This document shows positions 52,576 through 61,713 of a DNA stretch of 64,000 bases, one piece after another. The translations under genes and the position numbers were made by a program. The stretch spans positions 5,219,001 to 5,283,000 of the forward strand of contig NZ_CP144906.1 of assembly GCF_036699995.1 (NCBI RefSeq), written 5' to 3'. The notes below the pieces were generated by a model. That model was given only the letters and a program-made list of their open reading frames with translations. It was not told the DNA's origin and made no database searches. Positions within the stretch are counted from its first letter, which is position 1. The number at the start of each line of letters is the position of its first letter. The DNA comes from Clostridium beijerinckii (lineage in GTDB: Bacteria; Bacillota; Clostridia; Clostridiales; Clostridiaceae).

Positions 52576-53430
52576 TTAATGTTGTTTTATATCATTAAAT
52601 CCTTCACCTAATACTTCATGAACTTCCCCAACTGTTATAAATGCATCAGGATCTACATCTTTTATAAATTTCTTCAATTTTATGAATTGATTCCTACTTA
52701 AAACGGCATAAAGTATATTAGTTTCTTTCTCTGTAAATGCCCCAACTCCATTTATAAATGTACATCCTCTATCTAATGTATCTATTATATATCTACTTAT
52801 CTCATAATTACTTTTACTAATAATAAATATACTTTTACAAGCATTAAATCCTTCTATAACTCTATCAACTATTAAACCAAGTAGTATTATACTTAGCATA
52901 GAATACAACGCAACATCCACTCCAAATACAAACGCACTTGCCAAGGTTATTACAAAATCTACTACTAATAAAGATTTTCCTATATCTAAATGAAAAAATA
53001 TATTTAGCATTTTTGCTAATATATCAGTGCCCCCTGTTGATGCATTTTCATTAAATATAATAGCCATTCCGAATGCTGAAATTAATGTTCCGAAAATAGT
53101 TGCCATCATTAAGTCATTTGTGATTGCAACTGGCTTAATGAACCTCTCAATTGCCCATATTATAACTGATAATCCTAAACTAGCATAAATCGTCTTCACA
53201 CCAAATTTTCCATCAATAAATATAAGTGCGACTATAAATAACAATCCATTTAAAACAAAACTCACTACACCTATTGAAAAAGATGGTATAACTGCATTAA
53301 TAATTATTGCTATTCCCGTTACTCCACCTGCTGCAATATTATTTGGAGCGTAAAAGTACTCAATAGAAAGCGCAACTAGAATTATCCCAAATGTTATTAT
53401 TAAATATTCTCTAAATTTTGATTTTTTCAT
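52576..53430 (-). CDS. YitT family membrane protein with DUF2179 domain
   Basis: The 284-residue protein has five or six N-terminal membrane helices (DUF161 type) and a soluble C-terminal DUF2179 domain (about 215-275; GCTFINGVGAFTEKETNILYAVLS), together the YitT architecture. Function is not established. Two ATGs lie two codons apart; GGGG fits the one at 53430 slightly better than 53436. It precedes ftsE, where Bacillus has the related yvjA. Confidence 0.88.
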   Translation of the reverse strand: MKKSKFREYLIITFGIILVALSIEYFYAPNNIAAGGVTGIAIIINAVIPSFSIGVVSFVLNGLLFIVALIFIDGKFGVKTIYASLGLSVIIWAIERFIKPVAITNDLMMATIFGTLISAFGMAIIFNENASTGGTDILAKMLNIFFHLDIGKSLLVVDFVITLASAFVFGVDVALYSMLSIILLGLIVDRVIEGFNACKSIFIISKSNYEISRYIIDTLDRGCTFINGVGAFTEKETNILYAVLSRNQFIKLKKFIKDVDPDAFITVGEVHEVLGEGFNDIKQH

Positions 53431-53506
53431 TGTCATCTTCCCCTTTTAATTTTCATTTATATTAGAATTTCTCTCATAGTTTCCCTTGTTTATTTTTGAT
53501 TATTCA

Positions 53507-53562
53507 AAAATAGAAAATGCAAGATCCTCAGCTATTTCATAAGCTTTGTATCTTGCATTTTC
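53507..53562 (-). terminator. Terminator after the transketolase pair
   Basis: GAAAATGCAAGAT (53513-53525) and its exact complement (53550-53562) form a 13-bp stem with a 24-nt loop, followed on the minus strand by TATTTTTG. Confidence 0.75.
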
Positions 53563-53592
53563 GGTATGTTATATTCTATTATTCTAGGTTGA

Positions 53593-54537
53593 TTATTTCT
53601 TTAATGAAATAGCTTTCTTACTATGCTCTACTATGGCTTCTACTGTTAATCCATACGCTTTTAATAATTCGTTTGGCTTACCACTTTCACCAAAAGTATC
53701 TTTTATCCCAACTTTTAATACTGGTACTGGACATTCTTCTGTTAAAACTTCAGCGACTGCCGAACCTAAACCACCAATTATACTATGTTCTTCTGCTGTA
53801 ACTATTGCTCCTGTTTCTCTCGCTGCATTAGCTAATAGCTCTTTATCAATTGGTTTTATTGTATGTATATTTATTATTCTAGCATCAATTCCATATTTAG
53901 CCAACTCTTTTTTAGCTTCTAACGCTAATTCAACCATTAGTCCTGTTGCAACTATAGTAACATCGTTACCTTCGGCTAATGTCACACCTTTTCCAATTTC
54001 AAACTTATAATTCTCTATGTTATTTACAGTACTAACAGCTAATCTTCCTAATCTAACATAGCAAGGTCCATTGTATTCTGCTATAGCTAATATTGCTGCC
54101 TCAGTTTCTATATCATCTGCTGGATTAATTACAGTCATATTTGGAATACTTCTCATTAGTGATATATCTTCGATAGATTGATGAGTCGCTCCATCTTCTC
54201 CAACTGTTAATCCTGCATGGGTTGCACAAATTTTAACATTCAAATTTGGATAACATATAGAATTTCTTATTTGCTCAAAAGCTCTTCCTGCTGCAAACAT
54301 TGCGAAAGTACTAGCAAACGGAATTTTCCCGCAAGTTGAAAGCCCCGCTGCAACTCCCATCATGTTTGATTCTGCTATTCCCATATTTATAAATCTTTCT
54401 GGTGAAACAGCTTTAAAATCAGCTGTTTTAGTTGATTTCGATAAATCAGCATCTAGTACTACAACATCTTTATTTAAATTTGAAAGTTTTACTAACGCTT
54501 TACCATAAGCTTCTCTAGTTGCTACTTTATTTCCCAT
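53593..54537 (-). CDS. Transketolase, C-terminal subunit
   Basis: This is the pyrimidine-binding plus C-terminal half of a split transketolase (314 residues). It shows the Glu-bearing region GIAESNMMGVAAGLS, HAGLTVGEDGATHQS and the C-terminal EEHSIIGGLGSAV. With the preceding gene it forms a thiamine-diphosphate enzyme moving two-carbon units in the pentose phosphate pathway. It overlaps the N-terminal subunit stop by 1 bp (TAATG). A 1-deoxyxylulose-5-phosphate synthase is unlikely because the genes are split and the motifs are transketolase-like. Confidence 0.92.
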   Translation of the reverse strand: MGNKVATREAYGKALVKLSNLNKDVVVLDADLSKSTKTADFKAVSPERFINMGIAESNMMGVAAGLSTCGKIPFASTFAMFAAGRAFEQIRNSICYPNLNVKICATHAGLTVGEDGATHQSIEDISLMRSIPNMTVINPADDIETEAAILAIAEYNGPCYVRLGRLAVSTVNNIENYKFEIGKGVTLAEGNDVTIVATGLMVELALEAKKELAKYGIDARIINIHTIKPIDKELLANAARETGAIVTAEEHSIIGGLGSAVAEVLTEECPVPVLKVGIKDTFGESGKPNELLKAYGLTVEAIVEHSKKAISLKK

Positions 54538-55358
54538 TAGTTTTCCCCTCCAATTTCCTTTAATGCTTGCTCACATTGTTCTTTATTTGGAGCAGTTCCA
54601 TGCCATCCTGCTTGGTTTTCCATAAATGAAACGCCTTTACCTTTTACTGTGTTGCATATAATTGCAGTTGGTTTTCCTTTAACTTCCTTTGCTTTTGCAA
54701 TAGCATTTATAATTTCATCATAATCATGACCATTTATAGTCAAAACGTTCCATCCAAAAGCTTCAAATTTTTTATCTATAGGACCAGGATTCATAACATC
54801 TTCTATGTTCCCATCTATTTGTAGTCCATTATTATCTATAAATGCAGTTAAATTATCTAATTTGTAGTGAGCCGCAGACATTGATGCTTCCCAAACTTGG
54901 CCTTCTTCAAGCTCTCCGTCTCCTAAAATAGCGTATACTCTATAATCCTTCTTATCAAGTTTTCCTGCTAATGCCATTCCAACAGCAGCAGAAATTCCTT
55001 GTCCTAGCGAACCTGTAGACATATCAATTCCTGGTAAATCATTCATATTAGGATGTCCTTGTAATCTTGAGCCTGTTTTTCTTAGGCTCTTTAACTCTTC
55101 TACTTCAAAATATCCCTTTCTAGCTAAAGCACTATATAATGCTGGTGCCGCATGACCTTTTGATAAAACAAATCTGTCTCTATTTGGATCTTTTGCGTTA
55201 GATACATCTATGTTCATTTCTTTAAAGAATAGTACAGACATAATATCAGCTATTGACAAAGAACCTCCTGGATGACCTGATGATGATTCTGTAAGCATAG
55301 AAACTATATCTTTTCTCATTAACTTTGAGATTTCTTCAAGTTTGTATTCATTATTCAT
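54537..55358 (-). CDS. Transketolase, N-terminal subunit
   Basis: The 273-residue protein is the thiamine-diphosphate-binding half: [43 protein letters not shown] and the cofactor/Mg motif GDGELEEGQ with [15 protein letters not shown] lies 8 nt before the ATG at 55358; the longer frame to 55388 lacks support. It is translationally coupled to the C-terminal subunit. Confidence 0.92.
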   Translation of the reverse strand: MNNEYKLEEISKLMRKDIVSMLTESSSGHPGGSLSIADIMSVLFFKEMNIDVSNAKDPNRDRFVLSKGHAAPALYSALARKGYFEVEELKSLRKTGSRLQGHPNMNDLPGIDMSTGSLGQGISAAVGMALAGKLDKKDYRVYAILGDGELEEGQVWEASMSAAHYKLDNLTAFIDNNGLQIDGNIEDVMNPGPIDKKFEAFGWNVLTINGHDYDEIINAIAKAKEVKGKPTAIICNTVKGKGVSFMENQAGWHGTAPNKEQCEQALKEIGGEN

Positions 55359-55507
55359 TATACAACCCCCTATTATTAATTTACTCATTTATATTATGTT
55401 TTATTTTAACATATTTATTCTAGCATACAAAATATATTTTGTATACCTCATTCATCAATGTGATATACTTTTAAGTATATTTATATAATATAGAGTATTC
55501 TCACGCA

Positions 55508-55549
55508 TAAAAAGAGTAGTACAAATAAAAAATTATCCATACCACTCCT
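55508..55549 (-). terminator. Terminator after mazF
   Basis: On the minus strand GAGTGGTA (55540-55547) pairs with TACTACTC (55514-55521) with one G-U pair, followed by TTTTTATG. Confidence 0.6.
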
Positions 55550-55584
55550 AATATTAATAGATATAAAACCCTTTTGTTTTCTCT

Positions 55585-55938
55585 TTAGCTTAAATTCAAG
55601 CTAACCGCTAATGCTTTATCAACCTTTTTCATGTCCGCTTCAGTCATATGTCCAATTTTTTCTTTAAGTCTTCTCTTATCTAATGTTCTTATCTGTTCTA
55701 ATAAGACAACAGAATCTCTATTTAATCCATACTCTTCTGATGAAATTTCAACATGAATAGGAAGCTTAGCCTTATTTATTTGAGATGTTATTGCAGCTAC
55801 AATAACAGTAGGACTATATCTATTTCCAATATCATTTTGTATTATAATAACAGGTCTTATCCCGCCCTGTTCGGATCCTATAACTGGACTTAAATCCGCA
55901 TAGAAAATTTCCCCTCTTTTTACCACAATGTTTGCCAT
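55585..55938 (-). CDS. mazF: MazF/NdoA (EndoA) family toxin, mRNA interferase
   Basis: The 117-residue protein matches the chromosomal MazF/EndoA ribonuclease of Firmicutes: [21 protein letters not shown] at the N-terminus contains the conserved basic/Gly loop, then [28 protein letters not shown] with the Thr/Ser of the active site, and [12 protein letters not shown]. It cleaves single-stranded RNA at a short sequence and is held inactive by the antitoxin encoded 9 bp upstream. CGGAG precedes the ATG. Confidence 0.93.
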   Translation of the reverse strand: MANIVVKRGEIFYADLSPVIGSEQGGIRPVIIIQNDIGNRYSPTVIVAAITSQINKAKLPIHVEISSEEYGLNRDSVVLLEQIRTLDKRRLKEKIGHMTEADMKKVDKALAVSLNLS

Positions 55939-55947
55939 TCTAAATAA

Positions 55948-56205
55948 TCACACTCCGCAAATCCATGCCTCATACTCATTAACATCATCTAACATATATT
56001 CAAAACCTAATTTAGAATATTCCAAGTTTATTTCAGCCATTTCTTGATAACCATTTTTCATTAGTTTTTCAAAATCAGCTGAAAATCCCTCGTTAATATA
56101 TTGTATTAACGATTTCTCCATAATTCCACTATTTTTTTTAATTTTATTATTCCCTGAGTTAACTATTTTTTTATTTTTCATGTTATTTAGATTAATTATT
56201 GACAT
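55948..56205 (-). CDS. Antitoxin of the MazF-type toxin (divergent MazE/EndoAI)
   Basis: The 85-residue protein ends with LMKNGYQEMAEINLEYS and an acidic tail, which matches the toxin-wrapping C-terminus of Bacillus EndoAI. Its N-terminal half (Asn/Lys-rich, IVNSGNNKIKKNSG) does not show the usual ribbon-helix-helix strand pattern, so DNA binding is uncertain. GGAGG supports the ATG at 56205. Identity is drawn from the C-terminal match and its place directly before mazF. Confidence 0.75.
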   Translation of the reverse strand: MSIINLNNMKNKKIVNSGNNKIKKNSGIMEKSLIQYINEGFSADFEKLMKNGYQEMAEINLEYSKLGFEYMLDDVNEYEAWICGV

Positions 56206-56245
56206 CTTTTCGCCTCCATAGCAGTAAAAAGTTCTTATAACTATG

Positions 56246-56275
56246 ATTATATTGCAAATTATGTCAATTTGTCAA
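56246..56275 (-). promoter_or_regulatory. Strong sigma-A promoter of mazEF
   Basis: On the minus strand a consensus TTGACA (56270-56275) and consensus TATAAT (56246-56251) are 18 bp apart, giving a leader of about 35 nt. A second TTGACA overlaps the spacer. Confidence 0.8.
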
Positions 56276-56431
56276 AGGATTTGTATTACTTCTTTACCAT
56301 TCTCTAGATAATTCTTACTAAATGTTTTCTCTACAAAATTTCTAATATGTACTTTAATTTATATTTAGATTTAGTATATCGTTTTTTAATATTAATGTTG
56401 GCTTGATTTCTAATTAATAAATTTATTCAAA

Positions 56432-57064
56432 TCAAAATAAATCATCACTTAATGTTTTTTCTTTTCTAAAATCACTATACTTTACTATTACTCTCTCTTT
56501 ATTATCATCATCTAAAATCTTTAATAATACTGGAACCTTCTTATCCTTATCTACATAGAATTCAGCTTTATTTAAATGCTTATTCTTGCTGTTAAATTCT
56601 ATATCTATTTGTAAATATACTCCTGGTCCCCAATCTGCTTTAACCTCTTTTATTTCATCAGCTTGCTTATTAGATAGTATATTTTCTATGAATGCTAAAG
56701 GATAAATTACGTCTATATCCTTATCAAGTGTATATCCCTCTTTATCTTCGTCACCCTCAACTTTTATCTCTGAACCGTTATAAACCTTAACTCTGTTATA
56801 GTCATTTCCGAATTCTATTCTTGACCCCTTATCAAAACTATAGTATTGCATTGTATTTTCCTCGAATTCCGACTTAGAATTCTTAAACAGATAATCAACT
56901 TTACTACTATAATACTTTGTGTCTTTCAGTTCACTAATTATATCTTCATTTGAAGGGGTAATTACGTCTCTACATAAAATAACTAACAAAATCATAAGTA
57001 CTGGAATAAGCACCAAAATACCTATAATTATTTTTTTATTGAACAATACTTTTCTAAAATCCAT
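56432..57064 (-). CDS. GerS-like membrane-anchored protein
   Basis: The 210-residue protein has one N-terminal hydrophobic anchor (about 12-31) ending ILC, a poor lipobox, and an extracytoplasmic beta-rich domain (YYSSKVDYLFKN, MQYYSFDKGSRIEF, KADWGPGVYLQIDIEF, KKVPVLLKILDD). This pattern resembles the LolA-like GerS family of clostridial germination/lipoprotein-carrier proteins, which often sit near alr, acpS and mazEF. I rate the family as likely and the function as unproven. TAGGAGG precedes the ATG. It lies between nnr and mazE. Confidence 0.6.
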   Translation of the reverse strand: MDFRKVLFNKKIIIGILVLIPVLMILLVILCRDVITPSNEDIISELKDTKYYSSKVDYLFKNSKSEFEENTMQYYSFDKGSRIEFGNDYNRVKVYNGSEIKVEGDEDKEGYTLDKDIDVIYPLAFIENILSNKQADEIKEVKADWGPGVYLQIDIEFNSKNKHLNKAEFYVDKDKKVPVLLKILDDDNKERVIVKYSDFRKEKTLSDDLF

Positions 57065-57129
57065 AAGGCCTCCTAAGATTTATTACTACATATTACTATT
57101 TATGAAAATCCTAGTGACTTTATTCTTAA

Positions 57130-58638
57130 TTAATCAATAATACTGTTAATTTCTTTAGGTAATTCGGCTATAATATCTCTTGCATTTACTATGTAAACTT
57201 GTTTGCTTAATTTATCAGCTATATTCCCATGAATATATGCACTTAAAAGAGCAGCCTGATTTATGCTAGCTCCTTGTGACAGAAATGCATTTATTATTCC
57301 GGTCAATGCATCTCCCATGCCTCCTGATGCCATCTTACTGTTGCCAGTAGGATTTATATAAACTTCTTTTCCGTTCGAAATTACGGTATTATACCCTTTT
57401 AATAAGACAATTATTCCATACCTCTTAGCAACTGATTTTGCTATGCTAACTCTATTAGCCTCCACGTCTTCAATACTCATTCCTAGAAACCGTGCCATTT
57501 CACCTGGATGTGGAGTAATAATTGCCCTACCCTTTAAATCATTTAGCAAATACTTATTTTCCCCTATAATCGATATTCCGTCCGCATCAATCACAATAGG
57601 GCATTTACTGTTATTTATTATCTTTTCTAACAAGCTTTTTTCTCTTTCTCCAACTCCAATTCCAGGACCAAAAGCAATAGAACTTGCTCTTTTTATAAGT
57701 TCTATAAAGTTATCATTATCTTCACAGTCTAATGTCATAGCTTCTGTTAATCTGCTTGATAGTATCCTTTGCACCTCGCTACTGCATACTAGTGTAGTTA
57801 ATCCTGCACCCGCTCTAACCGTACATTCCGTAGTTATAAAGGCAGCTCCAGTAAATCCGATTCTTCCAGCTACAACTACTGCTCTACCGTAATCTCCTTT
57901 ATGACCATAAACCTGCCTTTTTAAAAGCATCTTATTATATTCCTTTTTTTCTAATATATAAAAATTATTAGAGTTTTTCTTTTTTATATATTCTGGAATA
58001 CCAATTTTTAATATTTTAATTTTCCCGACACAATCAATAGCTTTATAATCTAAAAAGCCCTGTTTGACAACCTCAAATGTATAAGTTATATTAGCATGAA
58101 CCGCAATTCCTCTCTCAATCCCTAAGTCACAGTCTAAACCTGATGGCGTGTCAATTGACACTACAAATTTTGCATATAAATTTATACATTCTATAATACT
58201 TTTAAACATTCCCATTAAATCTTTATTAAGACCAACCCCAAAAATTCCATCTATTAATAGATCATAATCTTTAATGTCCCTTATTACGTTTTCATCTATA
58301 TCGTTCTCTGACTTTATAAATAATATGTCTCTCTTTTCAATTATTTTTTCTAATATATTAAAGTTAATCTTAAAATCTTGACTATAATTTTCGTCTTTAC
58401 TTACAATATAAACCCTTACCTTTTTCCCACCTAATATCAAATGCCTAGCTAATGCAAGGGCGTCCCCCCCATTATTTCCTTTTCCACATAATATTAAAAA
58501 TGATTCACCTTTATCTGAAAGCTCCCCAAATAAACTTATCGCAGCATTTTCCATCAATACTATACTAGGAATTCCAATGTAATCAATGCATTCTCTATCC
58601 ATTTCTCTACATTGTTTAGCCGAAAAAATTTCTAACAT
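57130..58638 (-). CDS. nnr: Bifunctional NAD(P)H-hydrate repair enzyme (epimerase plus ADP-dependent dehydratase)
   Basis: The 502-residue protein repairs damaged NAD(P)H hydrates. The N-terminal epimerase domain (NnrE, about 1-210) shows LCGKGNNGGDALALAR and SIDTPSGLD; the C-terminal ADP-dependent dehydratase (NnrD, about 225-500) shows GRIGFTGAAF, ITPHPGEMARFLG, LKGYNTVI and the catalytic Asp region ASGGMGDALTGI. GGAGG precedes the ATG, which overlaps the acpS stop by 1 bp. Confidence 0.94.
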   Translation of the reverse strand: MLEIFSAKQCREMDRECIDYIGIPSIVLMENAAISLFGELSDKGESFLILCGKGNNGGDALALARHLILGGKKVRVYIVSKDENYSQDFKINFNILEKIIEKRDILFIKSENDIDENVIRDIKDYDLLIDGIFGVGLNKDLMGMFKSIIECINLYAKFVVSIDTPSGLDCDLGIERGIAVHANITYTFEVVKQGFLDYKAIDCVGKIKILKIGIPEYIKKKNSNNFYILEKKEYNKMLLKRQVYGHKGDYGRAVVVAGRIGFTGAAFITTECTVRAGAGLTTLVCSSEVQRILSSRLTEAMTLDCEDNDNFIELIKRASSIAFGPGIGVGEREKSLLEKIINNSKCPIVIDADGISIIGENKYLLNDLKGRAIITPHPGEMARFLGMSIEDVEANRVSIAKSVAKRYGIIVLLKGYNTVISNGKEVYINPTGNSKMASGGMGDALTGIINAFLSQGASINQAALLSAYIHGNIADKLSKQVYIVNARDIIAELPKEINSIID

Positions 58639-59009
58639 TATATTGCCTCCATAACTGCATAAGCTATCGCATTTTCATTACTATGTGAAATACTAACATG
58701 GATATTAAATTCTTTTATCTCCAATAGGTTATATATTTTATCACTTAAATTCACTATTGGCTTTCCCAACTCATTTCTCAATATTTCAATATCTTTTAAT
58801 CCAAATCCTCTAAATCCAGTTCCTATTGCTTTACTAATCGCTTCCTTAGCAGCAAAATTTCCTGCTACTACATTCCCCTTAAATCCTTTCAATTTGAAAT
58901 ATGCAATCTCATTACAAGTAAATGATCTTTCAATAAAAGCACTTGTTCTTTCTATCGCACGCTCTATTCTACTTATCTCTATTATATCTGTTCCAATTCC
59001 AATAATCAT
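58638..59009 (-). CDS. acpS: Holo-[acyl-carrier-protein] synthase
   Basis: AcpS transfers 4'-phosphopantetheine from CoA to acyl carrier protein. The 123 residues match the trimeric AcpS family with the Mg-binding GIGTDIIEISRIERA at the N-terminus and FAAKEAISKAIGTGF in the middle, plus SISHSNENAIAYAV near the C-terminus. AAGGCG precedes the ATG. It is coupled to nnr by a 1-bp overlap, a common arrangement. Confidence 0.95.
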   Translation of the reverse strand: MIIGIGTDIIEISRIERAIERTSAFIERSFTCNEIAYFKLKGFKGNVVAGNFAAKEAISKAIGTGFRGFGLKDIEILRNELGKPIVNLSDKIYNLLEIKEFNIHVSISHSNENAIAYAVMEAI

Positions 59010-59081
59010 GATTTATCGCCTTTCTTAGTAATCTCTTACCATATATTAGCGTAAATATTTAATTATTTCTATACCTTAATA

Positions 59082-59411
59082 TTAATTTATAGCTTTCTCT
59101 CCCATACCAATATCAAACTCATAAGCATGCTCATCCACATACGTCCCTATAATATCAATTAAGTGAAGTGGTGATACCTGATTATTAAACAATTTCATAA
59201 GTAATTGTTTTACTTTGTACCTATGAATTGATATTATATCTATCTTTTCTCTCTCTAAATTCACATTTTTTAGACCAATATAATCTTTTCTTTCAATTTC
59301 AATTCCATATGCAGTTATCCCCTTATAATCCTTCTTTATGAGCCTATATGCATATCTATACTCTACATCAGCATCACTATTAATTGATGTATATTCCTCA
59401 ACCAAATTCAT
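59082..59411 (-). CDS. Small conserved clostridial protein (possibly DUF6514)
   Basis: The 109-residue soluble protein has a beta-rich start (DVEYRYAYRLIKKDYKGITAYG) and helical end (YKVKQLLMKLFNNQVSPLHL). It resembles small clostridial proteins of the DUF6514 type, but this is from memory of the pattern and not certain. There is no signal peptide or membrane segment. GAGGGAG and a second AAAGGG precede the ATG. It sits 72 bp before acpS, with a TTGACA at 59485-59490 (minus strand) but no well-spaced -10. Confidence 0.6.
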   Translation of the reverse strand: MNLVEEYTSINSDADVEYRYAYRLIKKDYKGITAYGIEIERKDYIGLKNVNLEREKIDIISIHRYKVKQLLMKLFNNQVSPLHLIDIIGTYVDEHAYEFDIGMGEKAIN

Positions 59412-60162
59412 AACCCTTTCAACTCCCTCAAGATAGTAATTCCTTGTTTACAAACCTATAGTATCACATAATGTATCAATAAATTGTCAAAGCATGTCCT
59501 CTTTTTCAAGATTTATATTTTTTTTATTGACAATAAAACTTCTTCCTTTATTTTTTACAACATATACATTCTTTAAATTTTCACATAAAAAAAGTCTTTT
59601 GTCGAAATTAGACGAATAACACACTATATATATTTTTTAAAAACTCAATATGGCTTTTATTTACAATTAAAATCTTATTTATTATTATAAAGAAATAAAA
59701 AAAGAGCCAATAGCTCTTTTTTCACCTCATAATCTCTTTTTTTGTTTCACCATAATTGAAAAACATATAATAGATATCGTTTACAACATTATTATAACAC
59801 ATATTCACATAAATACAACACTTTTTCTACAAATATTTTTCATTTATTTTTCAATATAAGAAAAATATTTTTTTGCATTTCTATATAAATACTGCTTGTC
59901 TTACTTTAATGACTTTAGTATTCATTTTTAGTTTTATTAAATTAAACTAATATTATCAGCATTTTTTGCAACCAAGCATTTTATTAAAAGAATATTTATT
60001 TTAAGTCTACTTTTATTTATAAGTAAAAATATACTTTTTATGTTATTACAAAGGTTATCTAAACGCATTAATAATACCCAACAATTAGATAACCTCATCT
60101 ATAATAAGTATACTTATCTATCCATATAGCTTATATTATTAAAATCAACTAGACCAATATTT
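59412..60162. other. 750-bp non-coding region with several inverted repeats
   Basis: No supported gene. Features are a bidirectional terminator-like hairpin (59697-59722), an AT-rich inverted repeat near 59825-59875, a perfect palindrome ATAAGTATACTTAT (60104-60117), and an 11-bp perfect inverted repeat AGGTTATCTAA/TTAGATAACCT (60052-60062 and 60085-60095) just beyond the ssb stop. Confidence 0.45.
59697..59722. terminator. Bidirectional terminator-like hairpin
   Basis: AAAGAGC (59701-59707) and GCTCTTTTTT (59713-59722) pair over CAATA, with an A-run before. It may end the ssb transcript or an unrecognised RNA in this gap. Confidence 0.6.
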
Positions 60163-60504
60163 TTACAACGCCTCAGTTTGGCTTTTCTTATTCTCAAGAA
60201 ATTTGAAATCTTCTGCTATAACCTCTGCTATATACTTTCTATTTCCCTCCTTATCCTCATAACTACCAGTCCTTAATCTACCACTTAAAGTAATAAGGCT
60301 TCCCTTTTTCATATATTTTACTATAACTTCAGCTTTTTTTCCCCAAACTTTTATAGGTATAAAATCCGCTTCTCTAATTCCATCAGGTAATCTAAAATTT
60401 CGTTGCACAGCAATTGTAAACTTGGTATAAATTTTATCTCCATTTTCAGTGTGCCTAAGTTCAGGGTCTTTAACTAATCTTCCTAATAATATTATTTTAT
60501 TCAT
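60163..60504 (-). CDS. Short single-stranded DNA-binding protein
   Basis: The 113-residue protein is an OB-fold SSB: it begins MNKIILLGRLVKDPELRHTE and has FTIAVQRNFRL, FIPIKVWGKKAEV and GSLITLSGRLRTGSY. It ends at LENKKSQTEAL without the linker and acidic DDxxF-type tip of the main SSB, which recruits partner proteins. The size equals Bacillus SsbB, used in competence. It is probably an accessory SSB. AGGAGG precedes the ATG; it is followed by an inverted repeat. Confidence 0.88.
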   Translation of the reverse strand: MNKIILLGRLVKDPELRHTENGDKIYTKFTIAVQRNFRLPDGIREADFIPIKVWGKKAEVIVKYMKKGSLITLSGRLRTGSYEDKEGNRKYIAEVIAEDFKFLENKKSQTEAL

Positions 60505-60628
60505 CTTTTACCTCCTGAATATTTTTCTTCTAAAGTTATACCCACTTCGGTAATTTCTATTCAATAAAAAATCAAACTTTATAATAAAATAGAAAAAGAA
60601 ACTTATACAAAATTTTCAATATTATTAT

Positions 60629-61483
60629 CTACCTGTTTCTAATCATTCCATTTCTACCCCTTAACTCAGATGTAACAAAATTTATCTCCACTCCTAAGAT
60701 GAATATTATTGATATTAAAAATAACCATGTCATAAGTATAAATACTGCGCCAAGACTTCCATAAAACCTAGAATAATTGTTAAAATTATCGATATAAAAT
60801 GAAAAAACAAAAGACACTAGCACCCAGCCCACCGTGCTAAATATGGACCCTGCGATTACCTCTTTCCATACCAACTTTTTAGCAGGAGCAAATTTATAAA
60901 CGCAAATAAATATAGATATCATTATAGCTAGTATAAAAGTATATCTGAATATATTCCAAATAATCAATACTATTTCATAAAAGGGATTGATACTTTTAAT
61001 ATAATCACCTATTACATTTCCAAATACTAGCGCTGTTAAAGCTAGAATTATAGTTACAGCTAATGCTAATATTCCTAACATAGAAATAATTGAGAGTTTA
61101 ATAAATGACCTCTCTTCTTTAAAGTTGTACGCCTTATTTATGCTTTTTATTATAGCCTTAAATGCAGATGATGCTGTCCATAGCGTTAATAATATAGATA
61201 TTCCTAACAATCCAGTATATTGATTGTCAAATATCTCTACAACAGTCGATTGAGTTAATTCCAATACACTCCTAGGAAGCATAACATTTAATTGTCCCAG
61301 TATTTGTTTAGAACTTATGCTGCTAAACCCAGCTAAAGTCATCAAAAATAACATAAACGGGAAAAAGGATAATATTAAATAATATGCTAACTGAGATGCT
61401 AGTGCAAACACATCGTCCCTCTTAATTTTTACTATAAGATGTATAATTAAATTAACTTTGCTACTTAACTTTATATATTTCAT
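60629..61483 (-). CDS. YihY/BrkB family inner-membrane protein
   Basis: The 284-residue protein has six membrane helices and family landmarks: ASQLAYYLILSFFPFML near the N-terminus, LLTLWTASSAFKAIIKSINKAYN, and a C-terminal FYGSLGAVFILMTWLFLIS. The family was once called ribonuclease BN in error and is now seen as membrane proteins of unknown function. TTGGTGAT precedes the ATG. No adjacent gene helps with its role. Confidence 0.9.
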   Translation of the reverse strand: MKYIKLSSKVNLIIHLIVKIKRDDVFALASQLAYYLILSFFPFMLFLMTLAGFSSISSKQILGQLNVMLPRSVLELTQSTVVEIFDNQYTGLLGISILLTLWTASSAFKAIIKSINKAYNFKEERSFIKLSIISMLGILALAVTIILALTALVFGNVIGDYIKSINPFYEIVLIIWNIFRYTFILAIMISIFICVYKFAPAKKLVWKEVIAGSIFSTVGWVLVSFVFSFYIDNFNNYSRFYGSLGAVFILMTWLFLISIIFILGVEINFVTSELRGRNGMIRNR

Positions 61484-61585
61484 TTAATCACCAATTTCTA
61501 TCTATATTAATTAAAAATCTATTTATTTTATGTAGTACTTATTTTATTCGCTTTTCACAAATTATATGTACCCTTAATAAATGTA

Positions 61586-61623
61586 ATAAAAGAGCACATC
61601 CATAAAATTATGGATGTGCTCTT
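61586..61623 (-). terminator. Terminator after the WbpA-like gene
   Basis: AAGAGCACATCCATAA (61590-61605) and TTATGGATGTGCTCTT (61608-61623) pair perfectly over a very short loop, followed on the minus strand by TTTATTAC. It closes the polysaccharide operon. Confidence 0.85.
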
Positions 61624-61713
61624 CTTATAAACAGTATATTCCATCTAATTGTAACTCATTGGAATTAATGTACCATTCTCACATAGAATCAGCTTATATA
61701 CACCTTGCAAAAC

